Origin: Nocardia sp. NBC_00565
GTDB lineage: Bacteria; Actinomycetota; Actinomycetes; Mycobacteriales; Mycobacteriaceae
Length of the DNA stretch: 64,000 bases
Reading direction: 5' to 3'
Assembly: GCF_036345915.1 (NCBI RefSeq)
Contig: NZ_CP107785.1
Span: 3,782,001 to 3,846,000 of the forward strand
Positions 46,718 to 55,901 of this stretch are shown here, one piece after another (position 1 is the stretch's first letter; each line of letters opens with the position of its first letter). Both the position numbers and the translations under genes were made by a program. The notes beneath the pieces were generated by a model. That model ran no database searches. It saw nothing but the letters and a program-made list of their open reading frames with translations, and was not told the DNA's origin.

Positions 46718-48121
46718 TTAACATTCATCGGGTGCCGGGACACCCTGCAGACGCTGGTCCAGCCAGCTCATCGCCTCCGGATAGCCGAGACCGCCGGCGA
46801 TGATGTGCTCGCCGAGCACACTGCGATACACCGCGGGCACGCCGAGACCGCATTGTTCCTGGTAGAGGTTGCGGGCGCCCTCGGCGGGGATCCAGAACTC
46901 CTGCTCGCCGTTATAGATGTAGAGCGGCGTCGCCGACTTCATACCCGCCATCCGCGTGGCTGTGTAGATCTCCGAGGCGACCTCGGAGTGCAGTGGATCG
47001 GGGATGTTCGCGGCGATATCGATCGGCAGCATGAGCACACCGACCGCCCCGAACACACTGCCGCAAAGATCCTTGAGCGGTGACGTCGCCGCCCACTGCG
47101 CCAGATTGTTCATACTCGCCAGGATCTCGGGGCGTTCGCGGCCGACACCGAAGGTCGCGGCGATGAACACTCCCGAGGCGAGGTTGGCGTTCATGCTGCG
47201 CGCGAGGATCTCGTAGTCGGCCGGCACGCCGCCGAGTGCGGCGCCGACAATCGATCCGGCCAACTCCGGTGCGTAGCTGTCGATCAGCTTCACCGCACCA
47301 TGCGTGGCGATGGCGCCGCCGGAGTATCCGGTCATGCCGAATCGGCTGTCGCCGAACTCATCCGAGCGCAGCCCGCGCACCGCTCGAATGGCGTCCAGGA
47401 CGGCGTGTCCCGCGACATATGGCTCGGCATAGGCCATCCACGGGCCCTCATGGTCCGGAATCAACACGGCGTATCCGCGCAATGCCGCCAATTGTGTTGT
47501 GGGCGGGAGGAAGTCGGTGATGCTGGTGTTACGCGACCAGCCGTGCGCGAAGGTGTAGCCGGGCGTGCAGTCCCGGCCCAGTGCGTCGATCGGTAGATTG
47601 TTCACCACCACCGGTCTGGTACCGGGACCGGACCAGGCCGTGGCCGGAATGATCAGTGTGGCAGTGGCATACGACGCCGCGCCGCGCGAATCGGTGGTGC
47701 GGTACTTCAGCAGCAGCGCCTGCCGGATCGGCACCAGCACCAGGGGTGCGGCCGTCGCGCTCACATCGCGGACCTCGACGACCTCGCCCGCGGTGAAACT
47801 CTCCAGATTCTCCGGCCACGCGTCGAAGATCGGATCGCCGATCGGGGTCGGCAGCGCAGCCGCCCGTAGTGCGGCCAGTCCCGGAGTGAGCGTCGTTGCC
47901 TCCATCATGGGACCTGATGGATGCGGCGCGGCGGCGATCGGCGGTGGCGGGATGACGCTGTCGATCCACTGCTGCAGATCGGGCAGGATCGAACCGGGAT
48001 CGGTCGGGATCGGCAGTTGGGGCAGGCCGGGAATGGCGGGCGGCGGTTCGGCGGCCGCCTCCCCCATCGCCATCGGACATACCAGGACCAGCGCGAACAG
48101 GGTGACACGCAGGCATCTCAT
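46718..48121 (-). CDS. Secreted lipase (LIP / secretory lipase family)
   Basis: 467 residues. A signal peptide (residues 1-24) precedes a Pro-rich segment. The secretory-lipase core has the nucleophile in FGMTGYSGGAIATHGAV, preceded by GYAVLIPDHEGPW, a probable Asp in LYIYNGEQEFWIP and the His in VLGEHIIAGG. It likely hydrolyses host or environmental triacylglycerols. It is the first of three minus-strand secreted hydrolases (48377 and 50122). Confidence 0.9.
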   Translation of the reverse strand: MRCLRVTLFALVLVCPMAMGEAAAEPPPAIPGLPQLPIPTDPGSILPDLQQWIDSVIPPPPIAAAPHPSGPMMEATTLTPGLAALRAAALPTPIGDPIFDAWPENLESFTAGEVVEVRDVSATAAPLVLVPIRQALLLKYRTTDSRGAASYATATLIIPATAWSGPGTRPVVVNNLPIDALGRDCTPGYTFAHGWSRNTSITDFLPPTTQLAALRGYAVLIPDHEGPWMAYAEPYVAGHAVLDAIRAVRGLRSDEFGDSRFGMTGYSGGAIATHGAVKLIDSYAPELAGSIVGAALGGVPADYEILARSMNANLASGVFIAATFGVGRERPEILASMNNLAQWAATSPLKDLCGSVFGAVGVLMLPIDIAANIPDPLHSEVASEIYTATRMAGMKSATPLYIYNGEQEFWIPAEGARNLYQEQCGLGVPAVYRSVLGEHIIAGGLGYPEAMSWLDQRLQGVPAPDEC

Positions 48122-48376
48122 GGCACACGCCCCAGGGTTCGACGTCGGGTTCCCTGACGCCCGGGAAAAAATGGTGCCTTCGACCCCGAAATACCCCTTT
48201 ACCGAGGCCAGAAAGTCAGGCTAACCGACCACGCCCGGCCGGCGACCCCGCCGTGCCCGAGTTGTGTGTGTCACGTCGCCGAATCGCAACAATCCGAGCC
48301 GAATCCCCTTGTCCAGCAAAGCGGATTCGGCTCGGTTGGCTCCGGCGGTGCGCCGGAGCTCACCACTGTGCCCGTA

Positions 48377-49594
48377 TCAACAGTTGCTCGGCGCCGCCTC
48401 CCCACGGAATCGCGCATCCAGCCAGGTCAGCGCGGCTGGGATACCGAGCACCGCCGCGGTCAGATGATCGGGGACCGGGATCTGTTCGGACTGCACCCGT
48501 GCTCCGGCCGCGCACCAGCGCTTATCGGTATTGACCACCGCATCCACCGGAATCAGTCCGTCGATCGGCGAATGCCATTCGAAGATCGGCGTTTTCGGCA
48601 CACCGTCGTAGAGTTCGAGGCTGTTCTCCTCCACTACCCGGCGTGCGGTGGCGTCGTTGATCATCGAGGTGGTCTTCGCGAAGTCCAGCGCGCCGCGGCC
48701 CGCGCCCGTGGCCAGAATGTCGTTGGTGCAGCTGTTGGCGATCGCGGCACGGGCGGCCAAACCGCGGTCGTTGAGTTGATCGCTGAGCGGGAAGCGGTCC
48801 GGATACTCCCGCTCCAGGCCGAGTCCCGCCGCCAGCGCGAGGCCGAACACCGGATGCGAGCCGAGGCCGAGTCCCTCCAGCATCTTCACCAGATTCATCG
48901 GAACACCGCCCATCGCGGCTCCGGCGATCTCCAGCTCCGGGGCGTACTTCGGCGCCAGCGCGGCCGCCCAGGCGGTTGCCATACCGCCGCCGGAGTAGCC
49001 GACCATCGCGACCGGACTCTTGCGGACCTGCAACTCGGCGACCTGCTTGACCGCCCGGATGCCGTCGAGGGTGATGGTGCCGCCCAATTTGGCCGCGCCA
49101 TAGGCGAAATTCGGACCGAGATGGTCCGGCAGCGCGACACTCCAGCCGCGCGAGAGCAGGACGTTCCAGCCCGGCGCCTCGCGCACGATGAGATTCGGAT
49201 CGCCGGTGTAGAGCACCCGCGATACCGAGCACTCCGCGCCGAGGCCGTTGATGATGTGCTGATAGGAGAGCAAGGGGCCGTCGGCGGCGTGCGCCTTCGG
49301 GGTGAGCACCGTGGTGGTCGCCGCGATCGGCTGCCCCTCGGAGCTGGTGGACCGGAACCGCACGACGGTCACGGTGGTATCCGGGAAGATCAGCAGCGGC
49401 GGCATCACCCGCGTCGCGATCACATCACCGGGCTTCTTATCCGCCAGATTCGGCGGTGTCGCATAGAAGGGGTCGGGGTCCGGGGCGGGATAAAGGGGTG
49501 TGGTGTGGGCGGTGCCGGCCGCTGCCAACACCATCATCAGACCGGCTGCGATCGCACCAATTTTGCGCATCGGTCTTCGTAGGGCCTGTCTCAT
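48377..49594 (-). CDS. Secreted lipase (LIP family)
   Basis: 405 residues from ATG at 49594. The signal peptide is KIGAIAAGLMMVLAAAGTAHT. The core includes GWSVALPDHLGPNFAYGA, nucleophile VAMVGYSGGGMATAWA, Asp in IFEWHSPIDGLIPVDAV and His in PVPDHLTAAV. Similar in domain order to its neighbour at 46718 but divergent, so an old tandem duplication. The 255 bases before the next gene show no RNA or small gene. Confidence 0.92.
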   Translation of the reverse strand: MRQALRRPMRKIGAIAAGLMMVLAAAGTAHTTPLYPAPDPDPFYATPPNLADKKPGDVIATRVMPPLLIFPDTTVTVVRFRSTSSEGQPIAATTTVLTPKAHAADGPLLSYQHIINGLGAECSVSRVLYTGDPNLIVREAPGWNVLLSRGWSVALPDHLGPNFAYGAAKLGGTITLDGIRAVKQVAELQVRKSPVAMVGYSGGGMATAWAAALAPKYAPELEIAGAAMGGVPMNLVKMLEGLGLGSHPVFGLALAAGLGLEREYPDRFPLSDQLNDRGLAARAAIANSCTNDILATGAGRGALDFAKTTSMINDATARRVVEENSLELYDGVPKTPIFEWHSPIDGLIPVDAVVNTDKRWCAAGARVQSEQIPVPDHLTAAVLGIPAALTWLDARFRGEAAPSNC

Positions 49595-49873
49595 CGACGT
49601 ATGCCTCCAGAGTGTGGTCCAACTTGCGAACATCGTCGGCGGCAATCGTTGCGAAAGGCAGTCCTGGAGTCAAACATTTGGATAATTCACAAGTCTCGGA
49701 GGCATCAGCTGTGATCGCCGGGTGGGGGCAATCGTGACTGTCTCCCAAGGCGAGGTGTCGTGTCTGTGACATGTCCAGCTGATCAGCCCGAACATGTTCC
49801 GCACCATGGTGCGCGACTTACCGTCACAACTATCGACAAAGTGAGTCGGGTCGGGGACTGAGGAGACGGTGGC

Positions 49874-50116
49874 ATGGACGGCACTGCACGAGATTCGGTG
49901 TATCCGACGGACATCCAGGAGTTACCGACACGACGGATCACCGTCTACTTCGACGGTCCCACACCGGAGGACGCGCTCATCCTGGAATACGCGGCCACCC
50001 GCGCCGAGGCATGGGAATTCACCTCGGCGGCCCTGAACGACGGGCTGACCGTGACGGTGGATGGCAAGATACGACCGGGATTACGCCGCCTGCCGTGCCG
50101 ATCACTGTGGCACTGA
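49874..50116 (+). CDS. Small hypothetical protein, 80 aa
   Basis: ATG at 49874 with GAGGAG upstream. The product is soluble and acidic in the middle (PTPEDALILEYAATRAEAWEFTSAAL, one likely helix) with a beta-like RITVYFDG start. It ends only 5 bases before the convergent lipase stop. No family is recognised; the ribosome site and codon bias support a real gene. Confidence 0.6.
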   Translation: MDGTARDSVYPTDIQELPTRRITVYFDGPTPEDALILEYAATRAEAWEFTSAALNDGLTVTVDGKIRPGLRRLPCRSLWH

Positions 50117-50121
50117 CGGCA

Positions 50122-51231
50122 TTACGCCAGCACGCGGCGCAGGAAGGCCAGCGCGTCCGGTAGTGCCTCGGCCGCCGCGCCGAGGTGATCGCCCGGATAG
50201 ACGCCGACTTGCAGGTCGGCTCCGCCGGATCGCAGATCGGCAATCAGCTTGACGCTCAATGGAGCTGGCACTTCCAGGTCGGTCAGCCCCTGACCGATGA
50301 ACAACGGCACCGTCTGCCCCTCGATCGGGATCCGCAGCATCGATCGCACCACCGCATCCAACGCGGGCCCCGACAACTGCCTGCTCAGCATCTGCCCGAT
50401 GGCGATGTCGTGCACCAGCGCGTCTGCGTCGTTCACACACTCCGACTCCACCATCCGCAGCACCTCCTGCCCGATCGATGTGAGATAGCCGTCGATATCG
50501 AGTTCCGGTGCGGTAGCACGCAATCCGGCCAGGATCAGCCCGAAGTAGGTGGTGGTCTTGCGCAATGGCAGCCGGGGCACCCACGGCCCGGCCACCGTCA
50601 CGCCGTACTCCAGATTCGACGGCGCACCGGTGGCCACCGCACCGCGCAATTCCAGTTCCGGCGCGTCGGACGGTCCGAGGGCCGAGGCGAACAGCGCGGT
50701 CTGCCCGCCCTGCGACTGTCCGAAGACCGCCCAGCGCACGCCGAGGGCCGGTGTCACCGCACGGGCCGCGCGTACACCGTCGATCACACTGCGTGCCTGC
50801 GACGGCCCGTCGAGGTACGGGTGAGTGCCCGGCGTGCCGAGCCCGACATAGTCGGAGATCACCACGGCGAATCCGGCGTGTAGCAGCTCCGGATAGACCG
50901 TCTCCAGGTAGAACGCACGCGGCTGGAGCGTGAACGCGCACTGGTCGGCGATGCCCACGGTGCCGTGCGCATAGGCCACGATCGGCCAGCCACCCGGCGG
51001 CGGCGGGCCCGGCGGCAGATAGATCGCGGCCGTACTCTGCATCGGCCAACGCGGCCCGCGCGACCAATAGGTGATCCGCTCCGCCAGCGCCGCACCGTCC
51101 ACCCGCAGCGCGCCGGAGAGCTCTACGGTCTCGGTGACCACACCGGGGGCGTCGCTCCCCTGCGCCGCCGCGGGCGCGGACAGCGCGACCGCCACCGCGA
51201 CCGCGCCGGCGATTATCCGAGCCCGCGCCAT
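50122..51231 (-). CDS. Secreted lipase/esterase of the alpha/beta fold
   Basis: 369 residues from ATG at 51231. The signal peptide ends near SAPAAAQGS. Core motifs are VAYAHGTVGIADQC, GFAVVISDYVGLGTPGTHPYL and the nucleophile WAVFGQSQGGQTALFA. Asp is in FIGQGLTDLEVP and His in VYPGDHLGAAA. Closest in type to the secretory lipase family. Third of the lipase group. Confidence 0.9.
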   Translation of the reverse strand: MARARIIAGAVAVAVALSAPAAAQGSDAPGVVTETVELSGALRVDGAALAERITYWSRGPRWPMQSTAAIYLPPGPPPPGGWPIVAYAHGTVGIADQCAFTLQPRAFYLETVYPELLHAGFAVVISDYVGLGTPGTHPYLDGPSQARSVIDGVRAARAVTPALGVRWAVFGQSQGGQTALFASALGPSDAPELELRGAVATGAPSNLEYGVTVAGPWVPRLPLRKTTTYFGLILAGLRATAPELDIDGYLTSIGQEVLRMVESECVNDADALVHDIAIGQMLSRQLSGPALDAVVRSMLRIPIEGQTVPLFIGQGLTDLEVPAPLSVKLIADLRSGGADLQVGVYPGDHLGAAAEALPDALAFLRRVLA

Positions 51232-51371
51232 CGACCGACTATCGCCAGCTCGCCCACTGGTCGGCAAGACACCACAATCGGTGGCCCCAGCGACGGGCCG
51301 ATCCGGATGTCCATTGCACCGCCGCGCGATGACTACCCTCGAGGACGGACAACCCTGCGAGAGGATCGATA

Positions 51372-51926
51372 GTGACCCAGCCGAACCCAGGTGCACCGGA
51401 GCACACCGGACGACGTCCGGGTATGCGGTGTCGCACGACGACCGGCAAGGGGTCACCCGCGGTGCGCTTGGGAGTAGCGGTGCTGTGCTCCGGACTCGCC
51501 GTCGTTGGATGCGGCTCCGAGGAGTCGCCATCCACCACCACAGCCGCACCGACGACAACGACGACCGCGCCCGCGAGTACGACCGTGGCCGGGATGCCGA
51601 CCGTCGATCCCTACGCCGGTATGCCGCTCATCGACCACACCACCTGGACCGAGGCCGCCGACGGCCCGCGGCTGCTGGTCTACCCGACCCAGGCCGGTCG
51701 ACTCGAGGCCTTCCCCGATACCGATGAGCGGGCCTGGCAGGAGGTGCTCGCGCAATCACCCGACGCCGACACTCCCGGCATGCGCGACCAGTTCGTCTGT
51801 CACTGGGTCTGGGCCCGGATGGTGCAGCCGAACAAGGAGAGCTGGAATCTCGAGCCCTGGCGTCCGGCGGTGGGCTACCAGGCCACCGTCCAGGCCTCGT
51901 GTAATCCCGGAGGACCCGAACGCTGA
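51372..51926 (+). CDS. DUF2599 lipoprotein
   Basis: 184 residues from GTG at 51372. The signal peptide ends in the lipobox VVGC, followed by a Thr/Ser/Ala-rich linker. The C-terminal DUF2599 domain is recognised by RLLVYPTQAGRLEAF, RDQFVCHWVWARM and SWNLEPWRP. This small domain is found in actinobacterial secreted proteins of unknown function. It would be anchored outside the membrane, next to the lipase genes. Confidence 0.85.
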   Translation: MTQPNPGAPEHTGRRPGMRCRTTTGKGSPAVRLGVAVLCSGLAVVGCGSEESPSTTTAAPTTTTTAPASTTVAGMPTVDPYAGMPLIDHTTWTEAADGPRLLVYPTQAGRLEAFPDTDERAWQEVLAQSPDADTPGMRDQFVCHWVWARMVQPNKESWNLEPWRPAVGYQATVQASCNPGGPER

Positions 51927-51947
51927 CCAACTAGAAAGGACCCACCC

Positions 51948-52643
51948 ATGCGCGTCGTCATCGCAGGTGGACACGGCAAGATCGCATTACTGCTCGCCGA
52001 AATACTCACCGGTCGCGGTGACCGTGTCGACAGCCTGATCCGCAACGCCGACCACACCGACGAGGTCGCCGCGACCGGTGCGCAAGCGGTCGTCTTCGAT
52101 CTGGAACACAGCACAATCGCGGAACTCGCCGCCGTCGTAAAGGATTCCGACGCTGTGATTTTCGCGGCCGGTGCGGGCGCGGGCAGTGGTGCGGCGCGCA
52201 AGTACACGGTGGACAAGGGTGGTTCGGTGCTGTTGGCCGATGCCGCCGAGGCGGCCGGGATCCGCCGGTTCGTGCAGATCTCTACCATGGGCGCCGGAAA
52301 ACCGCCCGCGCCCGGCACCGACGAGGTCTGGGCCGCCTACCTCGACGCTAAGACCCAGGCCGAGGACGACCTGCGCGCACGCGATCTGGATTGGACCATC
52401 CTGCGCCCCGGTCGCCTGCTCGATGCGGCCGCGACCGATCGGGTCACCCTGAGCCCGCCGCCGGTGCCGCACGGCAGCGTCACCCGCGCGGATGTCGCCG
52501 CCGTCATCGCCGAAATCCTGTCCGCCCCGCACACCGTGCATGCCACACTCGAGCTCGTCGCAGGCAACACACCGGTAACGCTCGCGGTCTCCAATTTTGG
52601 TAGCCAAATAGTCGCCGAAAGCGGTGCCGCAGTTACCGATTGA
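51948..52643 (+). CDS. NAD(P)-binding atypical SDR
   Basis: 231 residues. The N-terminal MRVVIAGGHGKIALLLAEIL is an atypical GxxGxxA Rossmann motif, followed by VIFAAGAGAG and the TILRPGRLLD segment of YwnB-like reductases. It lacks a clear YxxxK pair in the classical position. Its role is probably quinone- or flavin-linked redox, or sensing. It is followed by the monooxygenase-like gene at 52676 in the same direction. Confidence 0.88.
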   Translation: MRVVIAGGHGKIALLLAEILTGRGDRVDSLIRNADHTDEVAATGAQAVVFDLEHSTIAELAAVVKDSDAVIFAAGAGAGSGAARKYTVDKGGSVLLADAAEAAGIRRFVQISTMGAGKPPAPGTDEVWAAYLDAKTQAEDDLRARDLDWTILRPGRLLDAAATDRVTLSPPPVPHGSVTRADVAAVIAEILSAPHTVHATLELVAGNTPVTLAVSNFGSQIVAESGAAVTD

Positions 52644-52675
52644 CCTTTTTCGCCGCTGGAATGGAGAACATTACC

Positions 52676-52978
52676 GTGTTCAGTCGCATCATTTCCCTGA
52701 AGCTCCGACCCGGATCCCGGGAGGAATTCCTCGCCGCGGTGAGCCGCAGTGCCACCGCATCGGTGCGCGAGGAACCCGGTTGCCTGCGATTCGATGTCTG
52801 CGCGGACCGCGTTGATCCGCACCGGTTTTTCCTCTACCAGGTCTATGTTGATGACGAGGCCGCCGAAGCCCACCATTTCACCGAGCATTTCCTGGCCTGG
52901 CGCTGCGCTGCCGACCGTTATGTCGAGCCGGGCACTCAGGTGCACTACAGCACCGACGTTCTGGTCAATGCGAAATGA
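52676..52978 (+). CDS. Antibiotic-biosynthesis-monooxygenase (ABM) domain protein
   Basis: 100 residues from GTG at 52676, placed behind GGAG; ATG at 52661 would add five residues. The ABM fold is seen in ISLKLRPGSREEFLAAV, EEPGCLRFDVC and FFLYQVYVDDEAAEAHHFTEHF. Members are cofactor-free monooxygenases or quinone-metabolising YgiN-like enzymes. Operon-like with the preceding SDR gene. Confidence 0.85.
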   Translation: MFSRIISLKLRPGSREEFLAAVSRSATASVREEPGCLRFDVCADRVDPHRFFLYQVYVDDEAAEAHHFTEHFLAWRCAADRYVEPGTQVHYSTDVLVNAK

Positions 52979-53062
52979 TCGGGCCGAAACAACCCCCTGT
53001 CGGCGCCGGTTCGCGGATGATTAGCAGATGCGAAAACCCAACTGCGAACACATAATCGATCG

Positions 53063-53103
53063 TGCAGATGTGCTTGCATCTGAAAGGCACACCGACCTAA
53101 ACT
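53063..53103 (+). promoter_or_regulatory. Shared-type promoter 1 with dyad operator
   Basis: TGCAGATG-TGCTTG-CATCTGAA (53063-53084) overlaps the -35 box TTGCAT (53074-53079). Exactly 18 nt later is the -10 box TAAACT (53098-53103). Same design as at 58413 and 58876. Drives the small gene at 53209. Confidence 0.75.
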
Positions 53104-53208
53104 CAGTCCCGCAAGGCTTTACAGGGGACAACCAGGGGAGGCCGCGTGGGTGAACCAAGGGCCGATGTCGCCATGGGTTTGCTGCCGCCAGACGTCAGGG
53201 GCGTTCGA

Positions 53209-53517
53209 ATGGACCAACCACTTCACGGCGGCCGGCTCGGGATCGCCGAAGCCGCACTGGCCGACCAGCCAGCGAACGGTATAACAACTATGAGCACACC
53301 GTCGACCCGAAGCGGTCAGCGCAGTACCGCGTACTCGCGAGAAACCGCAGTCGCTTTCGTCATCGATGCCGTCGAGTCCACCGGTGCGGCCACTCGACAC
53401 GATTTCGACATCGACCGGATCGTCACCACCGCGCACGCGATGGCCGACGACTGGGATCTCGAGGCGCTACAGCCGGATACGTTCTGGCGCATCGCCTCCA
53501 GCTTCATCAAGCAGTGA
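53209..53517 (+). CDS. Small orphan protein, 102 aa, Scr1/DUF397-type regulon candidate
   Basis: The start ATG at 53209 is chosen because CAGGGGCGTTCG precedes it, as it does before the gene at 59012. A GTG at 53146 in the same frame is possible. The N-terminus HGGRLGIAEAALADQPA resembles HAAGRLGIADVAAAYGAEA in the 59012 product. The C-terminal half (AVAFVIDAVESTGAATRHDF, then IVTTAHAMADDWDLEALQPDTFW) is helical and acidic. No known family. It is transcribed from the shared-type promoter at 53063. Confidence 0.7.
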   Translation: MDQPLHGGRLGIAEAALADQPANGITTMSTPSTRSGQRSTAYSRETAVAFVIDAVESTGAATRHDFDIDRIVTTAHAMADDWDLEALQPDTFWRIASSFIKQ

Positions 53518-53555
53518 CTCAGTCGCCAATGATGTAGCGGCGCAATCGAATTGCG

Positions 53556-54197
53556 TCACGTCTCGGTCGGCGATGCCCACTGCGACGTGTAGGCACGCAA
53601 TGCGATCTTGGCCTCGCGCAACAGATTCGGGTCACCATCCGGGTCGGACCGGAATGCTTCCTGCATGACCGCGTCGCCCATCAGGTGCGCGGCGCGGCAC
53701 GCGATATCGAGTCCCTCGATATCGGCGACGGCGCCCTGTGCCAGCATGACATCGCGCAGCAGCACCGCCATCCGTCGTTTGTGTTCGCGGTCGGCGGCCC
53801 GAGCGGCTTCGTTGAGGTCCTTGCCGAACCAGAGCGCACGGAAGCCGGGCTCGTCCCGGTACACCTGCGCGAAAGCGTCCACCAGCACGCCGACCGGATC
53901 GTCCCAGCGCTCGCGGCGTGCGATATCGAGCAGGAGGGCCGCTTTGGCCTCGAGTTGCTCGAGGTAGGACGCGGCGAGGGTCTCGATGACGGCCTCGCGA
54001 TCCGGTAGGTACTGATAGAGCGAGCCGACCGAAATCCGTGCCTCGGCAGCCACTCTGATCATCGTCAACGCCTCGACGCCCTCGGTAGCGATCAGTCGGT
54101 CCGCCACCTCCAGCACGCGCGCCAGTCGCTCCCGGCTGCGCGCCTGAATGGGCACGCGACGCAAGCCCGCTTCGGGAAGAGCGCGGCCGACCGGCAC
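53556..54197 (-). CDS. TetR-family regulator
   Basis: 213 residues from GTG at 54197, with GGAGG upstream. The HTH is LTMIRVAAEARISVGSLYQYLPDREAVI. The C-terminal domain is of the TetR_C type with FGKDLNEAARAADREHKRRM. It is divergent from the aldolase/kinase pair; a small palindrome at 54220-54232 between them is a likely operator. Confidence 0.9.
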   Translation of the reverse strand: MPVGRALPEAGLRRVPIQARSRERLARVLEVADRLIATEGVEALTMIRVAAEARISVGSLYQYLPDREAVIETLAASYLEQLEAKAALLLDIARRERWDDPVGVLVDAFAQVYRDEPGFRALWFGKDLNEAARAADREHKRRMAVLLRDVMLAQGAVADIEGLDIACRAAHLMGDAVMQEAFRSDPDGDPNLLREAKIALRAYTSQWASPTET

Positions 54198-54219
54198 GGA
54201 TTACCTCCGAACAGTAATG

Positions 54220-54232
54220 TGAATGAGATTCA
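54220..54232. promoter_or_regulatory. Operator candidate between TetR and aldolase genes
   Basis: TGAAT-GAG-ATTCA is a perfect dyad between the divergent starts (54197 and 54255). Confidence 0.5.
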
Positions 54233-54254
54233 GGTTTTCGGTAGAGTATGCCGG

Positions 54255-54923
54255 ATGACCACCATCGCGCCAATCGAACGCGCCGAGGTCGCCGCCGCCT
54301 GCCTGCGCCTCGCCGAGCAGGGACTGCTGATCGGCACCGCGGGCAACGTGAGCCTGCGCTTCGGTGATCTGGTCGCCATCACCGCCACCGGCGCGGTGCT
54401 CGCCGAGGTCTGCGCGGACGATGTCACCGTGGTCGATCTCGCGGGCACCGTGGTCGCCGGCCGCTACGCGCCGACCTCCGAATTGGGTTTGCATCTCGAT
54501 GTCTATCGCGCCTACGCGACACAGGCGATCGTGCATACACACGCACCGAAGTCGACGGCCATTGCCTGTGTGCTCGACGAGTTGCCGGTCATCCACTATC
54601 AGCAGCTGCTGTTGGGCGGTTCGACGAAGGTCGCGCCGTTCCACCCGTTCGGTACCGCGGAACTCGCGGACGCGGTGCGAGAGGCCTTGCGGGGCAGGCA
54701 ATCCGCGCTGCTGGCCAATCACGGTGCCGTCACCCTCGGCATGTCCATGGACAAGGCGGTCGAGTCCGCACTGCTGCTGGAGTGGGCCTGTGCGCTGTAT
54801 CTCGACGCCATGGCCCTCGGCACGCCGCGCGAATTGTCGGCGCGGCAGCAGGCCGCGGTCGTGGAGGTGGCGCTGCGCACCGGATACGGCACCCGCAAAC
54901 CACTGGAGAAGGACACGCCATGA
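54255..54923 (+). CDS. Class II aldolase/adducin-family protein (fuculose-phosphate aldolase-like)
   Basis: 222 residues. Zn ligand histidines are in AIVHTHAPKST and in the ALLANHGAVTLG segment; GTAGNVSLR near the N-terminus is the phosphate-binding loop, and a Glu is in PTSELGLHLDVYR. The family cleaves sugar-1-phosphates to dihydroxyacetone phosphate and an aldehyde. It overlaps the kinase gene by 4 nt (ATGA), so the two form a sugar phosphorylation/cleavage unit. Confidence 0.92.
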   Translation: MTTIAPIERAEVAAACLRLAEQGLLIGTAGNVSLRFGDLVAITATGAVLAEVCADDVTVVDLAGTVVAGRYAPTSELGLHLDVYRAYATQAIVHTHAPKSTAIACVLDELPVIHYQQLLLGGSTKVAPFHPFGTAELADAVREALRGRQSALLANHGAVTLGMSMDKAVESALLLEWACALYLDAMALGTPRELSARQQAAVVEVALRTGYGTRKPLEKDTP

Positions 54924-55873
54924 AGGTAATCGCCCTGGGCGCACATGTATTGGACATTTTGGTCCGACCCGTGGCGGCCATCCCCGAGGGACAGCAGACC
55001 GCACTGGTCGAGGATATCCGCGTCACGGCGGCGGGCACCGCCGCGGGCACCGCACTCACCCTCGCCAAGCTCGGCGCGGACGTCCGGACCGCAGGTGCGA
55101 TCGGCGCCGATGCCTCGGGCGATATCCTGCTCACGCTGCTCGCCAAGGCGGGCATCGACACAGAACTGGTGGTGCGCAAGGAAAACCAGCCCACCTCGTC
55201 CTCGGTGCTGCCGATCCGCCCCAACGGCGAACGCCCCAGCCTGCATCTGTTGGGCGCCAACCCGCTCTACACCGTGGACGATGTCGACTGGGCCGCGCTC
55301 GCCGACGCCGATCACCTGCATCTCGGTGGACCGGAGCTGATCGGCGCGGTCAACGCCGCGCGAATCCTGCGGCATGCCAAGGAGAACGGCGTCACCACCT
55401 CGGTCGATCTGATCGCGCCGGGCGCACTTGGCAGCCTGGACGCCATTGCCGCGGTACTCCCGCATACCGACTACTTCCTGCCCAACGACGAACAGGTACT
55501 CGGCTTCACCGGTGCCACCGATCTCACCGCAGGTTGCGCGGTGCTGCTGGATGCGGGTGCCGGCGTTCTCGCGATCACTCGAGGCGCCGACGGCACCTTG
55601 CTGGTCGACCCCGACGGATATCACGACATTCCCGCCTTCGCCGTCGATATCGTCGATACCACCGGCTGCGGCGACGCCTTCTCCGCCGGATTCATCCGTG
55701 CCATCGCCCTCGGTCGCGGCCTGCGCGATGCCGCGATCCTCGGCAATGCGGTCGCCGCACTCGTCGCCCGCGGCCTCGGCAGCGACTACGGCGAATTCGA
55801 TCTCGCCGCCGCCGACGCCTTCGCCGCCGTAACCCCGACCCTCGCCGCCGAACCGGGCATACCGAGTCGATAG
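54920..55873 (+). CDS. PfkB-family carbohydrate kinase
   Basis: 317 residues. The C-terminal PfkB signature DTTGCGDAFSAGFI carries the catalytic Asp; the N-terminal GTAAGTALTLAKLGADV is the substrate/lid region. It phosphorylates a sugar or nucleoside with ATP. It is coupled to the aldolase, which would then cleave the product. The sugar is unknown; no transporter is adjacent. Confidence 0.93.
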   Translation: MKVIALGAHVLDILVRPVAAIPEGQQTALVEDIRVTAAGTAAGTALTLAKLGADVRTAGAIGADASGDILLTLLAKAGIDTELVVRKENQPTSSSVLPIRPNGERPSLHLLGANPLYTVDDVDWAALADADHLHLGGPELIGAVNAARILRHAKENGVTTSVDLIAPGALGSLDAIAAVLPHTDYFLPNDEQVLGFTGATDLTAGCAVLLDAGAGVLAITRGADGTLLVDPDGYHDIPAFAVDIVDTTGCGDAFSAGFIRAIALGRGLRDAAILGNAVAALVARGLGSDYGEFDLAAADAFAAVTPTLAAEPGIPSR

Positions 55874-55901
55874 GCGGGAATCACCACTGCCGCAACGGCA
55901 C

